Source of the DNA: Limonium bicolor
Taxonomy: Eukaryota; Streptophyta; Magnoliopsida; Caryophyllales; Plumbaginaceae
DNA: 64,000 bases
Assembly (NCBI GenBank): GCA_023374045.1
Contig: JAIOTZ010000240.1
Coordinates: 1 to 64,000 of the forward strand
Reading direction: 5' to 3'
Position 1 is the stretch's first letter. Every line of letters begins with the position of its first letter. Of the stretch, positions 10,144-22,360 are shown in pieces. A program made the position numbers and the translations under genes. The notes beneath the pieces are model-generated. The model made no database searches. It was not told where the DNA came from and saw only the letters and a program-made list of their open reading frames with translations.

Positions 10144-12674
10144 TCAAAATACCCCAAACCTAGATATGGTGTTTAGATGATAAAATAAGATATAAGAAGG
10201 CTAAATAATGCCTTAGAAACATTAGGGACCAATTTAAACGAAAGAAAACACAAGGAAACACCATAAGAGCAATTTAAGCAAAAACATGCTCTAAGCCTGG
10301 AGTAGCTTGGGTTAGCACCCAAATATCATTTTTAGACCTTAGTAACATCCTAATGGACATGTTAAACCAATTATCAAAGAAAACCAAGCTCACAAACAAG
10401 TTAAAACATAAATTGTGCTTTATGGACTCTTAAAGAACATTTTTGAGAAATTGTCTTAGAAAGAGGTTTTGAGTGGATAAATTCCCATGATTACACCTTA
10501 ATCAACTAGTGTACTACTTAGTATCACATTAGGAAGCCTAAATCAATGGGAAATCAAAAATTTCACAAATATGTGCACTAATTTGTGAATAGTGCTCAAA
10601 TAGTGCTAGTTTAGCATTAAGCTAATATAAGTTAATTAGTTGGTAAAACAAGACCACAAATATCCCTATTATAAGAGGGGGGATGATTTTTAAGGTGGTG
10701 AGTCACCTAAGTGTGGCAGCCAAGATTGTAAAAGAAGAGGGAATGTACAATTGGTTACTATTTGCTTTTAAGGAAAAATATCCCTTTTAACTCACCTCTC
10801 TCCTCCTTTCTTCATTTCTTCTTCTTCCCACCGATTTCATCTGCTCTCTCTTCTTCATTCACGCAAGAACAGCCCCCATGGCTCCATCTTGTCTTGCCCA
10901 TACCTAGCTCATTTTAGCTCCAAAATCAAAACAAAATACATATTATTCTTAGTTAGCCCAAGCTCTTGCTTTCTATCTTTCCAAATATCCAAAAGTTGCA
11001 TTTTGGTGCCAAGGCAAACCACCATTAAAGGAGGAAAAACAAGCTTGAAGACTTCATTAGCTTCTCCATTCTCTTAAGGTAAGGAAAATTTAAGAAAAGG
11101 TAGGTTTCCATCACCTTTTCTCCATTGCCGAAAATTACCACTCATGAGGCCTTGCTTTTATGCCTTGTTCTAGCTTGTTTCTATTATCCAAGGACTTGAG
11201 GAGGTCCTTCTTGATTCATATCCAAGCTTGTCTTAAGACTCCAAGGTAAAACATTCAATTTAATACCTTAAAACACATTTTTAACCTAGGTTTGATTCCT
11301 TAAGGTTAGTGTATTATCTTGTACTCATTGGAGTCATTGGATATTGATTAAAACATTGGCATGGGGAATTAAGTTGGTGTCCGAGATTGTCCAAGGAAAA
11401 AGCCTAAGGAGAAAATTAAGAGGAACTTGAGAAAACAAGGTAAATTGTTTACCTTAAGGTGTTTGATTGTTTAAGGGAATGGGATATAGATATATGATAA
11501 GTTTACCTTAGATTTTACATTGGTAAAGGGTTATAAAACTTAGGAGAATGAACATGATTATATCGAGAACTTGTGACTAAGGAGCAAATGAGAAAGGAGA
11601 TAGATAAATAATGTTAAGGTGAATTATAAGAACATTTATATTGCAACGGGAGCCTTGTTGTATGTATTTGCAGGTCAAAGGCTATATATATTGTGGAAAT
11701 TCAGTGTTTAAGATTTATGAATTTAAGGGCCTAAGAGCCAAGTCATTTAAGGGCCTAAGTGCCAAGCAATTTAAGTTTATGCACTATACTGTGACGTAGT
11801 GTAGTTTGGGTGTATATTGTGTGCTAAGATGGTGTATTGAGGATTTGAGTGTTCATAGTTGTTTAATGGTGAAAACCTAAGAGTTTGGGTGTAGTAATAT
11901 ACTAAGAAACCCATGTCAAAATTTGGGTAAGAAACTAAGTGTTTAAGATGTTCTAAGGAGATTTTATCACTAAGGGATTACTAGGAAACTTTAGGAATTG
12001 TTTGATGGAAAAGAATGAGTTTAAGGTATCCTTGAGAATTAGGATGACCTAGGTATGTCTAGGAGGAACTAGGGGTTATAATGGTGAATTTTAGGCACCA
12101 AGACCATGATAAGAGAAGTTAGGAAACTTGTGCAAAGTTTAAAGAAAATGAGGTGTATAATCTTGAAATGACTTAGGTGAGCTAGGTGCATGTCCTTGAG
12201 GAAGTTGTAGGAAATGAAATGATGATGAATGATGAAGTTTATGGAGTGGTTAAATTGTTAAGGAGGGAACACCTTGGTTAGTTGAAGTTCTAGGTGAATT
12301 ACATGCTAGGAATGTAAGGGATAAAATGTTAAGTGTTAAGAGTTTTAGTAAGAATTGAGTAAATGGTTAAGAAGAGCTTTGGTGGTTGAATTAATGAGTT
12401 TAGTGGATGTTTTAAGGTGAGTTTAAGTGCCTAAATGATGTTGGAACCCATTAGAACACTTGTGGTGAGGTTTGGAGTGAATTTAACACTTAGAAATAAG
12501 TTTCTGGAGCCGACCTACCTTAGGACCGACCTTGGCAAGGTCGGTCAGGCTCAGAATACACACGCAAGAAACTCTCTGGAATGGACCGACCATGGACAAG
12601 GTCGGTCGGGCTGATAAACAATGAACAAAATGTTTCTGGAATGGACCGACCTTGGGGACCGTACTTGCAAGGTC
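10144..12674 (+). repeat. Element A 3' LTR, left part
   Basis: Begins at the PPT and runs to the Element B insertion; 12308-12674 repeats 1698-2085 nearly base for base apart from array units. CT-rich leader-like sequence around 10790-10900 and short open frames (for example 10889-11077) are parts of the LTR, not genes. AGGTC at 12670-12674 is the target duplication of Element B. Confidence 0.88.
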
Positions 12675-12984
12675 TGTAACACCCCAACTCAATCCAAATG
12701 TGGTCTCGCAACTTAACAGTATATATATAAACATGTCACAGCGGAATTCTTTACAATCCAGGACCTTGCCACGGTCTGACTGCAGAATATACCGAACATT
12801 AGTCTAACAACCTTAACCATTTACATAACCTTCTTACAATCCTCTCACAACCTATACATCTTACTAACTCAATTGCCATACGAGTGTACATGCACAACTC
12901 GTAGGTCACACTTAATCCTTAACACTTGTATCCTCTTCTTACTCTTGAGACGGCCGCCTCCTGATGTACCTGTGTAGTAAAAAC

Positions 12985-13013
12985 AGCCCCCAAAGAGGGT
13001 CAGCACGAATGCT
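12985..13013 (-). promoter_or_regulatory. Paired hairpin block, Element B left LTR
   Basis: Complement of the conserved pair: 'agcccccaaagagggt' followed by 'cagcacgaatgct'. In the right LTR (about 22671-22705) the stems are more perfect ('cccccaaaggggg', 'cagcacgaatgctg'). Confidence 0.55.
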
Positions 13014-13388
13014 TGTACGATCCCCTCATGGCCCCCAAGCTAACGTGGCTACGACGACTAATTGTCGATAGCATGGAGGTTGATTATATGCACAACATAA
13101 TAGTGAATGCTGTAAACAACGATCCAAATATGAAAAATCAAAGTTCACACACGATGAACGACTTAAATGCATTCCCTTAATTAGAGAGTTAGTTATTTAA
13201 CTCCTTAAGTAACGTTCCCTCTTAATCTTAGTCCATCCTTATCTCACCTCAATCTTAGTCTTATCTTAATCTTAGAAACAACCATCCTTTAATAAGGAGT
13301 GGATGTAACTTACCTTAATCTTAATAATACAAACCATCCTTTAAAAGGAATGGTTGCAACTTATCTTAACCTCACCTTAATCTATCTT

Positions 13389-13572
13389 AACTTAATCTTA
13401 ATCTTAACGATACAAATCATCCTTTAAAAAGGAATGATTGTAACTTAACTTAATCTTAATCTTAACGATACAAATCATCCTTTAAAAAGGAATGATTGTA
13501 ACTTAACTTAATCTTAATCTTAACGATACAAATCATCCTTTAAAAAGGAATGATTGTAACTTAACTTAATCT
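13389..13572. repeat. 58-base tandem repeat, about three copies
   Basis: Unit contains 'aacgatacaaatcatcc' and 'aaaaaggaatgattgtaac'; the unit anchor aatcatcc recurs at 13415, 13473 and 13531. Each unit can fold (AATCATCCTT with AAGGAATGATT). The right LTR keeps only two clear copies (anchors 23133 and 23190). Confidence 0.85.
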
Positions 13573-14442
13573 TAACTTATTCTCAGAATACAAACCGTTC
13601 CTGGAGGGGAATGGTTGTAGCCTAAGTCCAAACCTGGGATTTAGGTGATCCCACCGCACCATAATGCCACCTACCCTGGACGGGAATCCAGCGTAGCTGA
13701 GCCGGCAACCGGCCCTAGGCTACAAGTCCGAAGACAAGTCCTTAAGCGAAGGGCGGATCTGATTCAGATACCGTCCCCCTTTTTCCTTTGCATGCATGAC
13801 CGGAGATCGGTCCCGGGTTTCCTCACTCAAGTTCCAATTAGTAATAGTCTCAAGACCATGTTCGTTGGTTAACTCTTTCGGTTCATATCGTCCCTTATTA
13901 GGGGCGTTCCTTAGTCTCACTCAATTCCTTACTAAACATTGGTTAGTAGGTTCTCACGGTATGTTGTGTTAGTTTTCAAACATCACACAACAATACAAGA
14001 AATAAATATATTCCGATTGCATGCTTTATCTTGTTTAGTGACACAAAAACAAATAGCACACAAGCCGAGGGACACCTCGTTAGCAAGCAGGTCACAAGAG
14101 AACTGTATCGTTCACCGTCGGCGGTTGTTGGTTTATCTCCTTCGAGTCCCATTTCACAAGTCCTAAAACATCCATCCAGTTTTAGGTTATAATTTAGCAC
14201 AACTTAACACAATTTACTTAACTTCCCTAGGCAATAATATTTACCCATTGTTATTCACTAAGTCCTCATAGTCTTAACTTAAACTCTTAAGCACATCATT
14301 TTCTCATTATCTATTACTTTTGTTCACACACTTAGTAGTCATTACACCCTCCAAACTTCCCCCTTAATAACTTTATAACATCAATATCTAACCATCCACA
14401 TCATTTCCTAACATTTTCCAAGCTTAATTAACATTTTTAGGG

Positions 14443-14692
14443 GGTCCGGGACTTGGTCCTTACCTTACGTCCCGGACCAACACTTGGTTAAACTCTCGGC
14501 TGATTTTATGTTGTGGTCGGGACTTTGTATGGAACCTAAGTCCCGGACCAATACAAGCCAAAACTCTCGGGGTAAATTAAGGGGTGGTCCGGGACTTCTT
14601 ACAAGACTTAGTCCCGGACCCGGGTGCTGGATGAACTCTCGGCTCAATTTAGGCATGGTCGGGACTTTACCCTGGACCTAGGTCCCGGACCA
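14443..14692 (-). repeat. Array of four palindromes (GGTCCGGGACTT...AGTCCCGGACC) in Element B LTR
   Basis: Units near 14443, 14512, 14582 and 14655, about 70 bases apart, each opening with GGTC(C)GGGACTT and closing with GTCCCGGACC, separated by 'aactctcggc'-type spacers. The right LTR copy is at 24103-24352. It occupies a place in the LTR comparable to the GACCGACC array of Element A but has unrelated stem sequence. Confidence 0.85.
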
Positions 14693-17057
14693 GCTGCAGG
14701 TTTAACCATTTGTATTTTTCTAAGTGTGATTGCACATGTTCTCCTCATTCATGCTTTACCCAAAGTCCAATAAGATCTTAGAAATATTCTAACCCCAAAA
14801 AACATCTTAACTTGCCTAATTCCCCATCTAAACTTGTACTCAATTTCTCACATAATCTCTTAACATTGTTATATTTTCCTTAGGTTTTTCTAAGTGGTAT
14901 ATCATACCTACAACTCAACTAACCAGAATATCATCTCACAAGCAACACCACCACTCCTAAGCATTATTTCTCCACAGCACCTCCCTTACAAAACTCCTTT
15001 ATTTCCTCAAGCTTATACTTGGATTCTCACAAGACATTTTCATCCTTGTTTACTCAATTAACTCACCATTCTCATAATTATACCCTCTACTTGTTTACAC
15101 CTCTTAAAACATGCACTAAATCTACCTCAAAAATCACCAAACTGGCACTCAATTTCTTACAAAAATTCTTACACTTAAACTTGATTCCTTACACTTCCCT
15201 CTTGTGACTTTGCCTAAGACCTCAACTAATCATTATGTTTCTTTACCACCATCTTAACTACTCCTCAAGCATCATTTTGCACACCCATTTGCCTTAATCA
15301 AACTTCTCAAAGTCATATATAATCTAGCACATGCTTATATCCTTATAAGTATCATACCTTATTTTCCTTCAAACTTTGTACAAGTTTCCTAGCTTCCTTA
15401 ACCATGGTTTTGGTGCATGAAACTAACCATTATAACCCCTAGTCCCTCTTATACATTCCTTGGTCTTCCTAGTACTCAAGAACTCCATGGTTTATCCATT
15501 TTCACCAAATCAACCCTTAGTGATCACTAGAACATCCTTAGTCATAAAATCTCCTTAGAACACCCTAAACGCTTAGTTCCCTACTCTAATTTCGCCATAG
15601 TTTCTCTAGTATATTATCATGCCCAAATGCATTGTTTTCCTCATTCAACCATCTCACATACATCAAGTCCTTTCTCATCATATTTTCTCATCCAAATCAA
15701 CTCATTCATAATAACTCAATGTAGTGCAATAATCTTAAATTGCATAGCACTAAGGCTCTTAAATGACATGGCTCTTAGGCCCTTAAAATGAATTAAACTT
15801 AAACACTGAATTTCCCACATATATAAGCTTTCAACCTGCAAATACACTCATCATCTCATAGTAGTTTAATGCTCTTAAAATCCACCTTAAACTTATATTA
15901 CTAACTCATTCTCATTAGCTCCTTAATCACAAGTTCATAAGCTTGTTTAAGTTCTTTTTCTTAGGTTATATAACCCAATACACAATGTAAGCTCTAAGCC
16001 ACATTGGTACTTATCTAAAATCATTCCTTAATCTTAAACCACCATTAGGTAAGCATTTACCTTGTTTTCTCAAGCTTATCTTAATCTCCTCCTTAGACTT
16101 CTTTGCATAGATCTCGGCCACCACTTAAAACTTCCTTTGCCAATGTTCTAACCAATATTCAATGACTCATATGAGTATTAAACAATACACTAACCTCAAG
16201 GAATAAAACCTAGGTTAGAAATGTGTTCTAAGGCATAAAAGTGGATGATTACCTTGAAGTCTCAAGGTAGACTTTGGCATTGAATGAAATAGGACCTCCA
16301 CTAGTCCTTGGTGAATAAATCAAGCTAGAACAAGGCATAAAAAAACCCTCATGAGAAGGAATTTTCGGCCATGTACAAGAAATGATGGAAACATGGTTTT
16401 TCTTACATTTTTTACCTTAAGAGAATGGAGAAGCTAATGAGCTCTTCAAACTTGGTTTTCCTCCATCAATGGAGTTTCCTCTTGGCACAAAAATGGAGCT
16501 TTGAAGGATTTGAAAAGATAGAAAGATAGGTCTTGACTTAACTAAGACAAATATGTGTTTAGTTTTTGATTTGGAGCAATATTGTGTATTTGGTAAGTGA
16601 TTGAAGAATGGAAACCATGGGGAAGCAGCACTCTCGGTTTTGGAATAGAGGAAGAAGAAAGAAACCGTGGGTGAAGGAGAGAAATGGAGAATAGAGGAGA
16701 GAAGGTAGCTTATAAGGATATTTTGCTTTATAAAAGCAAATAGTAACTTTTCTCACTTTACTCTTCTTTTCCTTTCTCATTTGATGACTCATGTGGTGAC
16801 TCCCCACATCAAAACCGGCCCCCCTCTAATAAATGGAGTATTTATGGTCTTGGTTGACCATCTTATTGACTTATGTTGACTTATGTCTTAACTAGCACTA
16901 AATAGTTACTATTCACTAAACAAGGCACATAATCGGGAAATTTTTGATTTCTCATTGCTTTAGACCTCCTAATGTGATACTAATTAGTACACATGTTGAT
17001 TAAAGAGTAATGATGGACATTTAGCCACTCAAAACTCAATTCTAAGACAATTTCTCA

Positions 17058-17091
17058 AAAATGTGCTTTAAGACTTCTTAAAGCACATTTT
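17058..17091. repeat. Perfect 15-pair hairpin in Element B left LTR
   Basis: Arms 17058-17072 and 17077-17091 (AAAATGTGCTTTAAG with complement), loop ACTT. Identical at 26735-26768 in the right LTR. Degenerate versions lie near 10416 (Element A) and 37387 (solo LTR D). Confidence 0.85.
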
Positions 17092-17356
17092 GTGTTTTAA
17101 CTTGTTTTCAAGCTTGGTTTTCTTTGCTAATTGATTTAAAATGTCCATTAGCATATTACTAAAGTCTTATAATGGTATTTGGGTGCTAATCAAAGTCACT
17201 CCAAGCTTAGAGCACGTTTTTGCCCTGATTGCCCTTAAGGCACTTTCTTGTGTTTTCCTTGGTTTAAATTGTCTACCAATCTTTCTAAGGCATATTCTAG
17301 CCTTACTACATCATAATTTGATGTTCAATTAGCATACTTAGGTTTGGGGTATTTCA

Positions 17357-17370
17357 ATCTACCCCCCTTA
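17357..17370 (-). promoter_or_regulatory. Element B polypurine tract
   Basis: Complement of TTAAGGGGGGTAGAT, directly against the LTR. A second tract (complement of AAGGGGGGTAGAG) lies at about 18510-18523. Between the LTR and the hairpin at 17374-17393 the arrangement copies Element A. Confidence 0.85.
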
Positions 17371-17373
17371 AAA

Positions 17374-17393
17374 GAACTTTGTCCTCAAAGTTC
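17374..17393 (-). promoter_or_regulatory. Stem-loop upstream of the polypurine tract, Element B
   Basis: GAACTTTG-TCCT-CAAAGTTC as written on +, which is GAACTTTG-AGGA-CAAAGTTC on the element's own strand; eight perfect pairs. Confidence 0.75.
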
Positions 17394-20300
17394 CCATGCA
17401 TCTTATCTCATTAGAATACATGTCTTACCTCATTCCTTAGATCATATAGATCTTATGTATACTTAATCTCATTGGATCATTAGATCTGCCATATCCTTAT
17501 ACTTAAATATCACACAACATGCTTAAGCATGTGTAGCACTCAAAATTCCTTTTGTCCCTTTTGATGATTAAAACATTCACATAACTTCCAACGTATTCTC
17601 CCATGTCACCGGTCCGTAGACAATGGCTCATTCGTCCTCGTCACCATGGGCCAGAATACAAAACACTCTGCTCTCCCCATGTCACCGGTCCGAAGACAAA
17701 GGCTCATGCGTCCTCGACTTCATGGGCGAGACTCAGTAAAAAGGTAATCCTTTTTACGAGGTCATGTGAGGAATAATTCCTCTAATTAAAAATACAAGCA
17801 ACTCCAATTTCATTTTATACTAACGCCTCTATCCTTAGTGTGATTTAATTGTGACCACTGGTAGGGAGTTTCAGGAATAATCCTACCCTGATGTGATCAG
17901 CATCAGTGTAGAACCATCCTTCCACTCCAATTTGTGTTCGGTTTCCCTTGATCCCTAGAAAATCAAGTTCCACCTCCCACGTCATTTTCAAACATCAGTA
18001 ATTCACTCATGTCCAATTTTTTTATCTTTTTAGTTCTTCTAATCATAATCAATACATCTCCAAAGTGTGGACTAAGTCCATCAAACATTCCCGATTCATC
18101 TCTTAGTAATTACCTCAAGACTTAAATTCCTACTAAGTTTTATAACTGTCCCATACCAATTCTCACCATCTTATATCTCATAGCATTACAATTTCCTTCC
18201 TCATATTCATATCAAATTGTATCTCATAATGTTATCTTATTCTTATCTCACACATAGTCTCATATACTTATACCTCATATATTCCTTATTTCTTAATCTC
18301 CTTATTCTTCTTCCTTAATTCTCTTAACTTGTACTCACACCGGAGTTAACAAGATAAGTACTTAATTTGTATGGTATTCACATCTTCTGTGTGCAATAAC
18401 CATGATTTATCTCAAAATGTTTATGTAAAACATATTCTTAAATTATTTTGTGCTATGCACACCGTAGTTTATGTACCCAGTACACAAACATACGCTAAGC
18501 GGTTTTCGCTCTACCCCCCTTAAAATGGATTACGCCCACGTAATCAGCGTCACATCATCTTTGAACATAAGTTCAAGGTGTCTAATTCTCACCAAGCATT
18601 CTAGCTTCCACGCCATCTCTTACTTATAATTCGATCAGAAATGACTTAGTCTCTGTATCGAGGATTCTTAACGGTACTTATACCGTATTCTTAACTTAGT
18701 TTGGTCTAATCTCAAAGTAGTGGTCTGCTAGCTTCCGCTGCGCGACTCTGATAATCTTAGGCTTAATTGTCTCAATGGACACGTGTTATCTTTATATATA
18801 CACGGCCTTAATGAGTTGTAACTCGTCTATCTATTCTCCTTGAAGATCTTATGCTCATACTCTCAGTATTTTTCTCGAATGTCTAAATTGTTCTCCCCAA
18901 CTGACCTTTGGTCTGAGGATGATTCTTAGTCTGAAACTACTGTTTAGTGCATAATGCGCTTTACAGTCTTAATCTCTTACATCTTAAGGCATGTTCAATG
19001 TCTGTACTTAACAATCCGTGCTCTTCGCACTTCATAGTCCTTAATTATTTGTTCTCTGGTTCCTCTGTGTTGCTGGTTCAACTGAATTCTTCTCTTCGAC
19101 TGTTTGTGGTAGTAGCTGCTCTTGTCTGATCTTGCGTCGTTGTCGGTGGTACGGAGTCGACTACTTCCCGTGTTCCTTACACCACTCGTTCACATGCATG
19201 GGGTACCTTACTGGTACATTACTACTTACCCAACTAACTCATAAATGAGCGTGTCAGGCCTGCAAGCCCCTGTGGGGTGCAGTCTCCCACGTCTCGTTTT
19301 AGTAAACTCATAGTGTCCGTCACACGTTTAGCTATTGCTAATTATGAAGTATTCTGTTGTCGATCTCCTCTTTCATCGTTCCATAATAACATTTATTGTT
19401 CTTCTTGAAGTTAATCAAGGGAAGTCCATTTACTGTGTTCTTGGGTATTGTATGCTCTAGCTCTTTCTGTATCCCGTACTGATTCGGTCTCTTAATAATT
19501 GAGGTCTCTTTCCGTAGAGCCTCTTATCTTGTTTCTCATATTTATGCTACTAGGAATGCACTTCCAGTTCCTTAAGGAATGGGTAGTGTGCTTCCTACGA
19601 AATCTTACCTAACAAGGTCCAGACTACTGGCACCAATGCTCAGTTTGTCTACCATCTTATTTTCTTACTTATACTGGTCTTAACTCATAAATCTAATTGC
19701 CTCAGTGTCAATATTTGACGGCTCATTCATAATGGTCGCCTTACCGCGCACCATGACTTAATCCACCTTTCTAACTATTGTACTCACGACCACTACTACC
19801 GTGGTAGTTGGCCCTTACCATGTTGCCCATTGATGGTGCAACCTCTTATTCACTTATTCTAATGTCTTACCTTATACTCAATCCCTTCTTGGTGTAAACA
19901 CCGGGAGTTCTTTCATTCCGGTATAGGCGGTTGTCGTACCGTGTTGTAAAATAGTTGGCTCTTGATATGAAGATGTTCTGTTCCAATCTCAGATTCGTAA
20001 GTAGGCTAACTTCTTTCGCTTTCTTTCATCCTTAGTGATGTTATCTACCATGTAGTTTAACTGGTTACTGAAGAAGTCATCCACTGAATTACAAGCTCTC
20101 CTGAGCATTGATTAATTGACGTGCCATAATGTGCAGTCACGGTGTTTATCTCTGACGATCACTAATTCTTACATCCTGGTGTCGGATATGGGGTCTATCT
20201 CTGCAACCTACCTTATTACTCAAGTGTAACTGGTAATTCTAAGGTAATCTCAAGGTTCATGGTTCCCATTTTCTAAATAAAATGTATTTCATCTCTAATA

Positions 20301-22343
20301 AGTGAAAGCCCTTTTGAGGGGTTCATTCCCACTCATGGCCTCACAACAAGGAGAGGTATCCCCACCTAAAAGGCATGGTTCGTTCTCCGCTCCTGTCCTT
20401 AGCATTATCTCAATATTCTCATTGATACCCTTTCTTGGTAATATCTTCCCAATCTAAGTTATAGGTTTGGTAACCGTTCATATCTACAAATTGTAGTCCC
20501 TTCGTGGCTTAAACAAGCTCTCTTATAACTTACTGCGCCTCGGGCTCTGATGTGGTTAACATCCTTGGCTCGTAGGCTCTTAATGCTTAATGTCTCAGTT
20601 CATTATTTGTACTCTTACTCATCTGCAGGTCTCCTATAAGATTCTGGTTCTTTGAGCACTATCCACCGTTAGGTTACATACTAAATGTAATATCGGATTT
20701 CATGGTAAGTTGCTGCATCCTGCTTCCTGCTATGGAAGTTTATTCAGGTGATCTGCGGTTGCTTAGTGTCTTTGACAATACTGTCATTTTACAAGATTTA
20801 TGTCTTTTAATAGTCAAGGTTAGGTTCGTATTAGGCGTTTGCCTTACGGTGTCCAAGTTGGATATCATCCTGTCGTCTTATACTTCCATCTCAACGCTTC
20901 GTTCAACTTCCGTTGACTATGCCCCCGTTGATGGTCAATCATACTTGGGTGTTAATGAGTTAAACAAACAGTGTTAACTGTCATTCATCAGTTGTTCGGC
21001 TCGACTATGCCCGCTCCTTTTTAGAAAACGTTATGTCAACGGTCTCAATGGTGTCTTATTTTACATTCCTAGTATGTTATTGCTTACATATGTTTTGCTC
21101 GGATCACCGAGCGGTCTCTTAGGTTTTCCTTGTAGAGTTTGAGGTTGGTGTTCTTACCGTACTGTCGGTGTTGTTTGTGGGTTGTACCGTTGCTAATATT
21201 TATATGGTTTAGTATTATGTCCAAGTTCCACTCCTAGCTGACTGGCGTGTCACCTTATCTCATTTTGGTCAGGCCGTCGGGCCTTCCAAGGTCTTATTTT
21301 CCTGTTCTTATGGTTTTACAATCCGGTGCTATTATGTGTTACAACTGTAGCGTTCTCCTATTTCGTCTTGATGGCTTTTCGTGTGGCTTAACCATGGTAG
21401 CACTTGCTATGGCAAGTGCGCCATGCAGGATGGGCTATTGGTACAAGGTACATTGGTAGTGATACTTCCTTCTAATTTCCATGTACTTGGTAGTCCTCGG
21501 GACTCCTCCGATAATCTCTTATTTTGGATAACCGACCATCGGGCAGTTTCCTTGTTGTTTGACAGTACTGTATCTATTAGGGCGTTCCTCTTTCTGAGGG
21601 AATCCCTTAATATTTCCTTATGTCTTAATCCTCGCTCTTGTCTCCACACACCTTGTTGTGGTTACTAAGTAATGATTCTCCTTTAGGCACTACATCGTAG
21701 TCCTATTTCGGTATACAATTTATATGTGTTTCCACCGTTGTCCGCATTATGTTGGCCAGGTTTTATAGCCTTCCTCATTGTATGGGGTTTGGAGTTCCCG
21801 TTTCTAACTGGACTTTCCAGTATCTCAATCCCCATGCTTGTATTTTCACGCTTTAGTCACTCGTTCCGCTGTCCGGTACTCATGTCTCTTATCGTTTCCT
21901 TATCCATTGCACGCGTAGTGCTTTCCTTATCATTGGTATTGCGGGTTATTTCGACTGCGTAGCATGTCGACCCATGTTGCCGGTAATTTCCGTTCCCTTA
22001 TTGATAGAATTCCATAGGTAGCGCCTGTCCCTCTATTGCGCTCCATTACAAACCTCCGAGTTCTCCATAACTGTTGTACAACAAATTGTTTCTCGTATTG
22101 CTTACTGTTAGTTAACTGCCAGATCGGGTTTCCCCGAGTAAGAGAAGGCTTTCTTCTCTCTGGCGTTTGTTCCACATATTCAGGGTTAGGGATGTGGAGG
22201 GCGGGTCTAGGTACTATGGATGTCCGGTAAGCGCCGGGAAGTCCGACTAACGCACCTCTCACTCTATCTCAACCCTTAACCCTTAACTCAACTCAACCTC
22301 TATTCTCCTAAGTTCGGTATTCTTGTCTTCAGAGCGTAACTAC

Positions 22344-22355
22344 GCTCTGATACCA
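22344..22355 (-). promoter_or_regulatory. Element B primer binding site, initiator tRNA-Met
   Basis: GCTCTGATACCA, complement of TGGTATCAGAGC, five bases from the LTR. It overlaps the palindrome CAGAGCGTAACTACGCTCTG at 22330-22349. Confidence 0.9.
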
Positions 22356-22360
22356 CTTTT

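Larger units (their letters stand above)
12675..17356 (-). repeat. Element B left LTR (3' LTR of the element)
   Basis: TGTAACACCCC at the left edge, GGGGTATTTCA at the right edge, next to the complement of the polypurine tract. About 4682 bases. It contains a 58-base tandem repeat, a GGTCCGGGACTT palindrome array and a 15-pair hairpin. Small open frames such as 13645-13872 recur in the other LTR and are not genes. Confidence 0.93.
17357..22360 (-). pseudogene. Element B interior: decayed gag-pol remnant
   Basis: No open frame with a recognisable domain. Reading the - strand, 18861-18930 gives HPQTKGQ followed by GRTI-stop-TFE, matching the integrase HPQTDGQTERTIQTLE block, and 18639-18669 gives RILDTETKS, matching the chromodomain entry RILDSKTRD. 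A weak integrase zinc-finger trace (GLTR for CLTC) lies near 19240-19260 at the expected spacing from HPQT. The distance from integrase to chromodomain is about 370 bases shorter than in Element A, so part is deleted. The rest (about 19300-22300) is unresolved; I see no AlkB motif. Confidence 0.6.

Noticed and set aside
13389..13572. Regular 58-base repeats resembling a CRISPR array
   Set aside because: The whole unit repeats with no unique spacers, it lies in a plant LTR, and copy number differs between twin LTRs.
20702..21962. Several plus-strand frames of 70-95 codons in Element B's interior
   Set aside because: They run against the element's direction and show no domain; traces of pol are on the - strand.
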